The position numbers and the translations under genes are program-made. Under the pieces are notes generated by a model. The model had not been told where the DNA came from. It made no database searches and worked only from the letters and a program-made list of their open reading frames with translations. From contig OY757913.1 in the NCBI GenBank assembly GCA_963585895.1, positions 106,389,312-106,453,311 of the forward strand: a DNA stretch of 64,000 nucleotides, in the 5' to 3' direction. This DNA comes from Sepioteuthis lessoniana. Lineage: Eukaryota > Mollusca > Cephalopoda > Myopsida > Loliginidae. Shown in pieces: positions 55,656 to 64,000 of the stretch (position 1 is its first letter; every line of letters starts with the position of its first letter).

Positions 55656-56262
55656 CGAACAAGAGAAAAGAAGAAGGCAGAATTATGATAATGAGCTTTT
55701 AATGACTTGGATTACTCATATATACAGGTCTATGTCCCAATACCGTCAGAGAGTAGTCGATCGCCAATATTGATAGTTAAAGGGCTTTGATCTTCCAAAT
55801 CGAAGATTTCTTTTTCGTATTAGAAACGAGCCACGAGAAATACAATTTTACCATTTTCTCCCTTTTTCTCCCTTTAAAGTCAATTGTATTTTGACTGATT
55901 ATTGACGGAAAATAATAAAAGATAGCAGTAAAATAGAAATTTCTTACCTTTGTGTCGATTCCTAATAAATGTGACTGGAAAATATTTTTCACACAGAAAG
56001 GAGTCAGAAAACCAAAGAGCGAACAAGAATTCGGCCATCCTTCACAGAAAAGGCGGGGGAAGAGCCGACCTCTGCTTTGAATGTCACACTCATCATTCTC
56101 TGGTAAACCATTATTCAACATAGAAGTCCGAAGAGGCAGTCCGTAACATCCTCAACTAACAAAAGGGCACAGACCCCTTAGTCCCCGTGGTTACTATAGT
56201 GGGGATGTAGTACAGTTCTTTGGTTAAGGTACCCGCTACAATAGGTACGGTTTGTGAAGACA
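55656..56262. other. unclassified sequence
   Basis: No recognised feature. Confidence 0.4.
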
Positions 56263-56264
56263 AT

Positions 56265-56336
<72 letters not shown>
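56263..56336. repeat. (CA)n(TA)n microsatellite
   Basis: Directly next to the Helitron terminus. Confidence 0.95.
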
Positions 56337-56337
<1 letters not shown>

Positions 56338-56338
<1 letters not shown>

Positions 56339-56890
56339 TAGCAGTACCCAGCCACGCGTTGCTGCGGCCCAGTTTGTTTAAATGGGGAAAAAAAGAAGAA
56401 AATGCATGTTTCTAATATGTTTGATTTCCCAATACTTGTGGATACACAATATTTTTGGTAGTTCCATTTTCTGTGTAGATAAAGAGATTGTCTGGATTGC
56501 CAACTCTGAAACAGGCAACATATAATTGCCCATGTGAGAAGCAATCAGTGTGTAAATGTAAGCCACACAATTCTAAAGATTGTCCCTGTGCTTTGTTGAT
56601 CATGATTGCAAATGCCAATCGAATTGGGAATTGCAATCTCTAAAATTGAAATGTTATATCTGTTGGAATCAAAGGAATTCGCGGGTGAGGGCATCTTCAC
56701 CTTTGAAAAGCCCAGTTAAAATTTTTGCTTCTATGATGTTGGTCATTAATTTTTTTACTGAAAGACGTGTGCCATTACAAAGCTTGAGCTGGTTAATATT
56801 TCGCAACATGATAAAATATTTATTAAACAACAAAATAAACGGGATATCAATAATGAAGAAAAAATTTAAGAATAAGTTTTTAGAATAAAA
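56338..56890 (-). mobile_element. Helitron 3' end with helicase C-terminus
   Basis: Minus strand, 5' to 3': LKLCNGTRLSVKKLMTNIIE (about 56800-56740), FPIRLAFAIMINKAQGQSLE (about 56635-56575), LCGLHLHTDCFSHGQLYVAC then FRVGNPDNLFIYTENGTTKN (to about 56440). This is the C-terminal helicase block of Helitron Rep/helicase proteins (motifs around GTRL, NKAQGQ and GQLYVA.SR). The frame shifts once near 56640. The terminus has 'gcaacgcgtggctgggtact' and ends CTAG at 56338-56341, followed by T: the 3' hairpin and CTRR-T end expected of a Helitron. The 5' part of the element is not seen. Confidence 0.85.
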
Positions 56891-56904
56891 AGAAATTAGC
56901 TTAC

Positions 56905-57315
56905 AGTTGGACCAACGAAATATGGTTTAAAGTTTATTAAAGAAAGAAAACTTTTTAAGGAATATCTTTCGTTGAAGTTAAACAACAAAAAAGAAAATAT
57001 TTAGTAAACAATTCGTTACTACTGAACCGACGAAATATGGTTTAAAGTTTAGTGTCTTATCGATAATAATAATAAAACGAAAGAAAACTTTAAGGAATGT
57101 CTTTCGTTTAAGTTAAACAACGAAAAAGAAAATAAAATAGTCAACAATTCGTTACTACTGAACTGACGAAATATGGTTTAAGAAAGAAAACTTTTTAATG
57201 GATGTCTTTCATTGAAGTTAAACAAAAAAATATTTTGTAAACAATTCGTTAGAATAAAAAAAAAATACTTACTACTGAACCCACGAAATATGGTTTAAAG
57301 TTTAGTGTCTCTGTT
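56905..57315. repeat. degenerate tandem repeat, four units
   Basis: 'cgaaatatggtttaaagttt' recurs near 56920, 57027, 57168 and 57286, with 'aaagaaaactttttaagga' and 'aacaattcgtta' between. Unit length 105-140 bases. It lies upstream of the Helitron helicase end. Confidence 0.75.
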
Positions 57316-57605
57316 TAGGTTGACCAAAAAAAGATAGAAAAGTGATAAAGCAGAAAAAATCACTTGTAAAATTCTTGGAAAAGGGAAGTAAATGTTTACC
57401 TTCATAATTTGCGTTAGGCTTTTCTCGGAGAAAAACGACTTATTATTTTTTTTTTTAATTATTGGAATATTTGTAGATAATAAGTATATAAAAACACTTT
57501 TGAATTCGAATAAAATACTCTCAGAAAATTTTAAACCAATTAGTGGTATAAAACTGGAGATTATCGGTTAGTAACAAACATTTACATTTTTTATATATAT
57601 AGATT

Positions 57606-57880
57606 GTCATCCACAAACTGACTGTTTTGTTATATAAAAACTCTTCAGTGTCGATAGATACGCCGGACGCTTCAAGCTTGGATCGAAACTCGCCCAACTT
57701 TACGTTAGACTTAGCATCTAACCGCTCAGTCATTTCGAGAATTATAACGCATTATGTATTAGCTTTCATGTGTTTACATTTTGCCTTACTGGATACCAGG
57801 GTGCTAAATTCATTCGAAGAGCTTTGCATTACGCAAGTGGCAGCCGTTAATTCCTTCGCTAGAATGCTCAAATTTTATTG
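57606..57880 (+). repeat. repeat F, copy 1
   Basis: 'gtcatccacaaactgactgt', 'aactcttcagtgtcgataga' and 'gaagagctttgcatta' align in order with 59690-59985. No family recognised. Confidence 0.65.
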
Positions 57881-57919
57881 AACAATATAGACATGTTTTG
57901 TCGACATATTTTTGTATAT

Positions 57920-58042
57920 ATCATTTCGAAACCAATTCTATTGAGTTTAGGTTGTTTCATTCTGATATGGAGGGCCTCGATAATTTGTAATTTTCCTTTG
58001 TTATTTTATTGCTCTAATATTGTGTTTTTGATAAGAATTTTC
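57920..58042 (-). mobile_element. Penelope-like element, C-terminal fragment
   Basis: The minus strand reads NKGKLQIIEALHIRMKQPKL then NRI, the same block as NNKQKLQILEALHIRNMLP at 610-830. Only about 40 codons. Confidence 0.6.
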
Positions 58043-58150
58043 ACTGCTGATGAGACCTAATAAGGTCTAAACAGCTGTTCAGTGCTCCGTATGTCACGGT
58101 TAGGTGTGTGCCGGATTTTCTTGTCATGGTGATTTCTAACTTAATATATC
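58042..58150 (+). mobile_element. SINE G 3' part with hammerhead ribozyme-like fold
   Basis: The stretch 58042-58084 has stem I CACTG/CAGTG (58042-58046 with 58080-58084), core CTGATGA (58047-58053) and stem II GACCT-AATA-AGGTC (58054-58067, perfect). Then comes TAAA in place of GAAA (58068-58071), minimal stem III C-AGCT-G, and TT before the predicted cleavage point. Only the G of GAAA departs from the type I hammerhead consensus. The following 'ctccgtatgtcacgg' and 'gtgccggattttctt' are the SINE G tail seen at 14435-14945. Confidence 0.7.
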
Positions 58151-59228
58151 AATTCCTCCATTCATAATTATATTTCCTGCCCTATGAGGCTTATGTTATA
58201 AGGACTCATGACTCCGACTGGGGAAGACGTAGCCCTGGAGGTGGCCGTGTCCGCTGTAGGGAATACGTACCTACAAAAAAGACACATTAGGTCAAGTGGT
58301 CGCGCAATGTACCATGACTGTTGTCACAATATCTGCTGTCACAGTTGGGAAGTAGTTGGAGGTCGGATATTCGCGGTCAGCACCTGCAAACCGGCAATGT
58401 AATTCTAAAAACGTTTATATTAACATGCGTCTACATAGAATGTACCAAATCGTGCTTAAGGAAATGAATATAGGAATCATTTAATTGGTTTATAGTTTAA
58501 ACTTTAGTAGTATCATGTTTCTATGTTTAAGACAAATAATGTATTTTCTTAAATTAATAACCGACCAAAGTTTGATATGTGTTTTAAAGTATCCATGAAA
58601 AGACAAGGTACTTCTTACGCACTAACTCACGCACAAACACAATAGGCATGCTTACTGACATGTAGTGTACCGTTCAAGTTAAGTTCTAACCCATTATACG
58701 CATGGGAAAACGTTTTGGGTCAATCAGTTTAATTGAAACCTACTGAACCCGAGGTTAATCTCAAACCACGGTTCTGATTTGATGGTTTTAAGCAGGTTAC
58801 CAAGACGGTTCAAAAAGCTAGAAATACGTTAATAAGTAAAAACTGTGCTTTCAAGTTCCAGAAAAAGTCACGTGGGTTAAAAGTTTGTCGTAAAATAGAA
58901 ATACGTACATGAGCATTATGTCTCCGTTGTTTGTACGCCCAGAAAAGAAGAACTATGGGAGTTGAGGATACAGCAGCCAAAAAGATGACGACAGACGATA
59001 CAGAAATTCAACACTAGACAACGACAAAGATGGCGGCCGACAATAGATAAGAGATAAGACATCATATCGGGGACTAACAGAAGTTAGAGGATATAAGGCC
59101 GAGTAAGCTAAAGGCGATATAACAGGTGATGATATAATCGGTGACCAAATTTGGGGGATGCTGTTTGCGTTTGACTTAACTCGAACCCCCTTGAGAAAAA
59201 TATGGTTTCTTCTGTTCTCTCAACGGTT
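58151..59228. other. unclassified sequence
   Basis: No recognised feature. Confidence 0.4.
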
Positions 59229-59357
59229 TTCGGTAAATAGTAAGACAGACTGTACTCTATAACCTGTGAAAGGCAACCATTCTTGGAGAAGGAAAGCACT
59301 AAATACAAACTTGTTGTTCACTGCTTTAAAAATGACGTTGAGTCACTACCTGATCAT
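59229..59357 (+). mobile_element. SINE B, 3' part
   Basis: 'ggtaaatagtaagacagact', 'ggcaaccattcttggagaag' and 'aatgacgttgagtcac', diverged. Confidence 0.65.
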
Positions 59358-59659
59358 GGTAAACACACAATATGTTAAGAGATAAAAGGCCATCTACAGA
59401 TTATATTCATTCTTTATAATGATTATTTGTCGATTATAATCGACAAAAGGTAATTCAATACGGACTGGAAATTGATAGTGATCAAAAATGAATTAGAGAA
59501 GGGTTATGTAAAGTTCGGGTTATTAAACTTTTATTTTGAGGAGGTTTAGAAAGATTATTCATATTTAAATACCATTTCATATACATAATAAAAACAGAAG
59601 TTAAATGCTAAGTGGTATCATTTTTCAAAGACATAGTGTCGATGAAACACTTACACATA

Positions 59660-59720
59660 TATATAATGAAGAGTCATCCAATATATATATTGAAGAGACA
59701 TCCAAATATATATATATATA
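59660..59720. repeat. (TA)n with repeated 'gaagagtcatcca' words
   Basis: The word occurs here two or three times and again at 60064 and 60119, each next to TA runs. Confidence 0.75.
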
Positions 59721-59985
59721 GTCATCCACAGACAGTCTGTTTCGTTTTATCAGAACTCTTCAGTGTGGCTAGACACGCAGGAACCTCGAAGCCGGGATCG
59801 CAACCCGTCCAAATTTACGTTTGACAAAGTCTCAGACCTGTCGCCCACCAAGCGGACCATATTGGCTAAGGGAATTGTTAAGGTATTGATTTAGCAACTG
59901 CAGCACCAGCCGTTTGTTTACATTTTTTATACCCTATCAGCTCCTAGAGTGCTCAATTCTTTCGAAGAGCTTTGCATTATATATA
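59690..59985 (+). repeat. repeat F, copy 2
   Basis: Aligns with 57606-57880, with 'aagccgggatcgcaacccgt' and 'cgcccaccaagcggacc' in the middle. Confidence 0.65.
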
Positions 59986-60013
59986 CATATAATATATATA
60001 CATTATATATATA

Positions 60014-60026
60014 CACACACACACAG

Positions 60027-60064
<38 letters not shown>

Positions 60065-60085
60065 TGAAGAGTCATCCAAATATAT

Positions 60086-60117
<32 letters not shown>

Positions 60118-60118
60118 A
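60014..60118. repeat. (CA)n(TA)n microsatellite
   Basis: CA and TA runs broken by 'gaagagtcatccaa'. Confidence 0.9.
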
Positions 60119-60123
60119 TTGAA

Positions 60124-60376
60124 GAGTCATCCAAATTAGATGAATAAGACATGCGGACACTGCTGGAGAATTAAGGACGAACTGATGAGCGACGTTTTTC
60201 CTATAGAGCCCTTCACACGGAAGAGCAAGCCTTGGACGACTAGCTAGAACTTATCTCCAACAGATCTGTACAGACAACAGGATGGAGTTTTGAAAACCTG
60301 CCGGAAGCGATGGGCGATAGAGACGAATGGCGAGAAAGAAAGAGAGTAAGAGAAATCCGTGCTAGCGGCAAGACAC

Positions 60377-60415
<39 letters not shown>

Positions 60416-60418
60416 AAT
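60124..60418 (+). mobile_element. APE-type LINE, 3' end with (GAT)n tail
   Basis: Starts at 'atccaaattagatgaataag' (IQ.R region), continues through 'gaaaacctgccggaagcgat' (EDLPEAM) and 'ggcgagaaagaaagagagta', and ends in GATGAT repeats at 60378-60414. Frames are broken. It shows most clearly that this LINE family ends in (GAT)n. Confidence 0.85.
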
Positions 60419-60666
60419 GGATTGAAACAATTCCTTGTGTTCTATTATCGTCAAACGAGTATCTGAATAAGTCTGACGTAATTATTGCATTAAATGTTGT
60501 TGTTGTTGTTGTTGTTTTTCTAATTTTATTTTATTTTATTTTATTCCTTATCGTTTGATTTTTATCACTCACAAATAAATTTTGGAATGAGACAGCATCG
60601 CAAAATGACGTCACCTTGAAGGTAATTTTAAAAACCAAAACGGATCAATGTCCATTTTTCTTTAAT

Positions 60667-60738
60667 ATATATATATATATGTGTGTGTGTGTGTATGTGT
60701 GTGTGTGAAGTGTGTATGTGTGTGTGTGTGTGTGTGTG
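60667..60738. repeat. (TA)n(TG)n microsatellite
   Basis: TA then interrupted TG run. Confidence 0.9.
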
Positions 60739-60948
60739 GTCTTATCTGGCATTGACTAGGCGTCAAATATACTGAACAAGATAAATAACTTTATTTATTT
60801 AGGATTTTAACACCAAACGTAGCCAATACGGGAAATTTAATAATATGAGGCAAAGTAAATAGTACATTCTAATTTGATAAAAAAAAAATAACAGCGCTGC
60901 GGTTTTGTTTACTCACATGTTATTTATACGTAACCTAACATTCGATAT

Positions 60949-61231
60949 GTGCCCGTGGTGTAATGGTTAACCTCGTAGGAAATGGACACGGCGACACGAG
61001 TTCAAATCCTGGACCAAACTAATTGCATTTCACATAGCACTAATAACCTTCGGAAAGGTATGAATCCAATTATTCTCCCTCCAGCTATGGATAAATAGTA
61101 GGGCAGACTGGGTTCTTCAGCCTTGGTGAGGCAACTAGTCTAGGAGAAGGAAAACTCTGAATTCAAACCTGTTAAACTCCGCTGAAAAGTGGACCTTGTG
61201 TCATATCCTGCCCGAGCGGAGGGGTAAATAG
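60949..61231 (+). mobile_element. SINE B, near full-length
   Basis: Head 'gtgcccgtggtgtaatggtt', B-box region 'gagttcaaatcctggacc', centre 'ctccagctatggataaatag', 3' 'catatcctgcccgagcggag'; the final 'ttggg' is missing. Confidence 0.9.
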
Positions 61232-61589
61232 GAATTGTGGACCATAATGACACCAAATTAACTCGTGGATCAATTCTAATCCCAGCAGACTCTTCCCCAT
61301 AGAATGTACTCATACTGATATTTCTGGAGATGTTTTAACCGTTTTCATACTCATTACTATGTAGGATAAAGAAACAAATTTACTTTTATTGTCCAAGATA
61401 TTTCACGAAAGGTTTTCATGTCATCTACGTTTCATCCCAAGTTTGAAATTGCGCTGTGGTTATATTTGAAGTCAACAGAAATGCTGGGCGGAGTAACTGA
61501 GGTTTTCAAGTTAGAAAAATGCCATTTCTGCATCTTTAATTGCAAAATTGTAGAGTCCAAAAGACTGACTCAAAGTATTTTATGCCATT

Positions 61590-62150
61590 TTGAATTTCTT
61601 TAAATGCGGAAATATCACAATAGTAATATTTAATGGTCATACACTCATTTCAACGGGGATTTTAAAATCTAAAATAATTTTATTTCGCATCGCAAATTTC
61701 AAATTTCAAGTTTACGACAAATATTTCCGGCCGTCTGGTATTTCAATAAAATGCTGAAATTTCACATTCACAATATTTCTCTCAAATGGAATCATTGTTA
61801 TATCAAAATCTATTTTACAATTTAATTACGGGCCCATATTGCATCGCTGATTTCAAACTTCAAGATTGCCAAAACTTTATGTAATGAAAATGCCAAAATT
61901 TAACAATTGCAATATTTCATAGAAATACTGTTATTTTCCATCCCGCATCAAAATATTCATAATGGAATGGCTATTATGTTAACTTAGATTATCAAATTAG
62001 ATAATAAGTAAATTTTGCATAGCTGGTTTTAAAAATGTACAATCCATGAAACTGCCACAAAAACATTTTCTGTTACCATCACAGTGTTTTATCACAATGG
62101 TGAAATTTCTCACTCACAATATTTATTTTAAAAAAAAACAATTTAATTTT
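61590..62150. repeat. degenerate ~155-175-bp tandem repeat
   Basis: 'gcatcgcaaatttcaaattt' (61687), 'gcatcgctgatttcaaactt' (61841) and 'gcatagctggttttaaaaat' (about 62016), with 'aaatttcacattcacaatat'-like words between them, mark three or four old units. Confidence 0.6.
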
Positions 62151-62439
62151 TATGAGGATTTTTTCAAATAGAATCTTATGTCGTTCTTTCGTGGACAACT
62201 TTTAATGTATATAACAAGAAACTTCTACAGAATCTCTACACTTCTTGAATGCTGAAACTTTGCTGGAGTTAACAAATTTCACTATAAGAAAAGTATCGGA
62301 AATTTTAAAATGACAAATGACAAAATTGAACGTATAAAATTGTATATTTTTTCTCACATATAATATAATGATATCAAAGAGTGAAACAATTATAACACAT
62401 TATCTTAAAACTTCAGTGTTTAGCACATTGTTTATTTTG

Positions 62440-62830
62440 CAGAAGGTTCATGAATAAAGAGAATATTAGGACTTCCAATTCATAGACAATCTCCATATAA
62501 TTGTCCACAAGGAAAATCGTTATCTTCTAAATGCAATCCCATTACATTGTTTGGCCTTGTGACTTATTAATATACATAGCCAAACTAAGTTGAATTAGAA
62601 ACTGAAGTCTCTTAAACTGAAATGGTATTATTAATGGTATCAAGGGAATTCTCGGAATAAAAATATTTCTTTCTTTCCACAACCTGTAAGAATAGTGGCT
62701 TCAATAACATGTGGCACCAGTCTCTTAATTACAAGTCTAGTGCCATTGCAAGGTTTCGGCTACTCCATATTTCCTAGCAACATTATTGAACTCCAACTTT
62801 TTGTACAATTCTATGTGGAGATACTCTGTA
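62440..62830 (-). mobile_element. Helitron-type (Pif1-like) helicase C-terminal relic
   Basis: Minus strand: EPCNGTRLVIKRLVPHVIEA (about 62755-62695), REFP, then the region for FNLAMYINKSQGQ (about 62600-62560) and GQLYGDCL...SPNILFIHE (to about 62450). These are the same helicase motifs as at 56338-56890, but from a more diverged copy. Stops are present. No Helitron 3' end was found next to it, so a non-Helitron Pif1-type helicase is possible. Confidence 0.65.
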
Positions 62831-62890
62831 CAATAATAAATTATAGTGATTTTTTACCGATGATTAATTATATTAATTACTTCATTATTT

Positions 62891-63411
62891 AGTGGATGTT
62901 CTCGTGACGAAATGGTTAAAGTGATGGACTGCGGAATCGTTGTAAACGAGTTCAAACTCCAGTCGCGATGTTATATTCACATTCAGAAAAATACCCTTGG
63001 CAAAAGTATAAAGTACCTTATCCTCCATGCTATGGGCTTAAGAGAATCAAGACTGTTCTTAGTGAGGATGGCTTAGTGTTGTGTTTTGGTTAGTGAACAC
63101 AAGTAGTAGTAATAATAAGACAAACCACGATAGGTGAGGGAAATAGTTATATTTACAGGAAAGAGTATTTACAAGAGAGAGACTGTTAGTAATAAGAACA
63201 TAGGATTAGTGATAGATTAATGATATACTTCAACAATAGGAACGGCTCTTCTTGTCTGATCTCGTAGGCATATCCTTCCCAGACTAATCTCTGCTACGGC
63301 CATATATGGCAGATGGAACAGCTCATTATGCGGAAAAGGTTGGTGATACCCAACACTTAGGCATACAATAACCTATGAACGTTGTATGCCAATTAACAAA
63401 GAATCAAAACC
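62891..63411 (+). mobile_element. SINE A, split by a solo LTR
   Basis: Head and centre 62891-63076 ('gaaatggttaaagtgatgga', 'gagttcaaactccag', 'ccttatcctccatgctatgg'). The tail continues after the LTR at 63361 ('gcatacaataacctatgaac'). Confidence 0.85.
63077..63355 (+). mobile_element. solo LTR (family 4) inside SINE A
   Basis: 279 bases beginning TGTTGTGTTTTGG and ending GATACCCAACA, flanked by the five-base duplication CTTAG (63072-63076 and 63356-63360). No coding region. The ends resemble family 3, but the interior is different. Age: younger than the SINE A it splits. Confidence 0.8.
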
Positions 63412-63586
63412 AAGCCTTTCTTATTTAGTTTGGAGTGGGCGCTAACTGTTCAGAGGTTTTTTAGTTTAATTGTACTCGGCACTGCGTACTCGTACGAGTG
63501 AAGTTCTGAAACTGACAAGTGTCATCTCGCTCGAGAGATCTTAATGTAAATGAAATACATTTATGTTGTTCACAGATTTTGATTGA

Positions 63587-63945
63587 TGTGACATAAGAAT
63601 ATAAATGTTGGAGACGCGTTGTGATGGGGTGATGACGTCACTATGGCTGAAGGAATAGAAAATTTGAATATAGTTAGTTAAAGGTTAAGATAAAGGCAGT
63701 TGAGTTTTGAAACCCAAGAAGAGAAGTTGATTTTCGGTCGGCATGCGGGAGAAAGGGCATTGGGTGTATAAGTGGGTTAGATCAAGATTCGTTCCTGGAC
63801 TTTCTGTTGATATCTTCCTCTCTACTTTATGCGATGACTGTTGAGAAAATTATACCAGGAAATAAAGGCCTTCGTATCTGAACAACAAGATTTGCTTATT
63901 ATTTTTATGAATTTCAATATTCAAGATGATGCCAATGAGGTTACA
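63587..63945 (+). mobile_element. probable 5' LTR of an element running off the window
   Basis: Starts TGTGACATAAG and ends GAGGTTACA. A polyadenylation-type AATAAA lies near 63863, and 'tatctgaacaacaagatt' resembles 'acctgaactaagaagtt' of LTR family 2. The sequence after it (from 63946, 'atttctggtggttcatatg') does not repeat the left flank, so it may be a primer-binding site and the internal region. Whether the element is whole cannot be seen. Confidence 0.5.
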
Positions 63946-64000
63946 ATTTCTGGTGGTTCATATGAAGTTAAAAAGTCAGCAGAATTGTAAATCATCTTAT

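Noticed and set aside
56580-56888. 102-codon plus-strand ORF
   Set aside because: Antisense to Helitron helicase coding sequence.
60949-61020. tRNA gene at a SINE B head
   Set aside because: A and B boxes are present but no cloverleaf is kept, and the same sequence recurs in all SINE B copies.
63076-63356. MITE with TTA target duplication
   Set aside because: The same ends read better as TG...CA with a five-base duplication CTTAG, so a solo LTR is preferred.

Overview
This window is animal nuclear DNA with no recognisable host exon. It is AT-rich and full of (TA)n, (CA)n and (GA)n microsatellites. About half of what can be read is transposon debris: tRNA-headed SINEs, two classes of LINE, Penelope-like pieces, Tc1/mariner and Helitron remains, and solo LTRs. 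No bacterial, viral or organellar gene organisation is present. The mix (at least four tRNA-like SINE families, a LINE with a C-terminal restriction-like endonuclease, Penelope-like elements, Helitron helicase) fits an invertebrate and suggests a mollusc, perhaps a cephalopod. The species call is a guess from repeat style, not a demonstration.

Layout. 0-1.5 kb: the 3' end of an APE-type LINE, Penelope-like DNA with a hammerhead-like motif, and a SINE A. 2.4-9 kb: repeat C copies, two nested 3' ends of the REL-endonuclease LINE and a foldback palindrome (4.90-5.33 kb). 9.7-14.9 kb: a probable solo LTR, an inverted pair of repeat C copies around the 5' end of an APE-type LINE (endonuclease domain), and an inverted pair of SINE G, a tRNA-headed SINE with a hammerhead-like module. 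15-20.5 kb: SINE B pieces, an 82-bp satellite of about 15 units, and a REL-LINE broken up by later SINE A and repeat C insertions. 21.3-25.5 kb: repeat C split by an APE-LINE 3' end, plus SINE E and SINE A. 25.7-27.1 kb: a 1.4-kb almost pure A/G strand. 28-29.3 kb: two mariner-type remnants and a 66-bp triplication. 30-37 kb: SINE B, SINE A, a solo LTR and D-family LTR-like DNA. 38.2-39.2 kb: a mariner relic. 39.4-43.4 kb: repeat C arrays. 44-48.5 kb: LINE, SINE E, solo LTRs and a SINE B carrying two LTR insertions. 49.5-54.9 kb: repeat C and a four-copy same-strand run of the REL-LINE, one copy split by a solo LTR. 56.3-58.2 kb: a Helitron 3' end, tandem repeats, Penelope-like DNA and a hammerhead. 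59.6-64 kb: LINE tail, SINE B, Helitron-type helicase remains, a SINE A split by a solo LTR, and what looks like the 5' LTR of an element running off the right edge.

How the parts relate. The parasites form layers. SINEs and LINEs were hit by later SINEs and LTRs, and target-site duplications give the order in several places. SINE A and repeat C share a roughly 45-base 3' end, as expected if one LINE machinery copies both. SINE A and SINE B share a central block but differ at their 3' ends. The two LINE families end in different trinucleotide tails, (GAT)n and (TAA)n, and seed microsatellites. The most interesting thread is a group of hammerhead-ribozyme-like motifs. One sits in a Penelope-like end, one pair forms the arms of a palindrome, and one set belongs to SINE G. 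One of these folds by eye into a nearly complete type I hammerhead.
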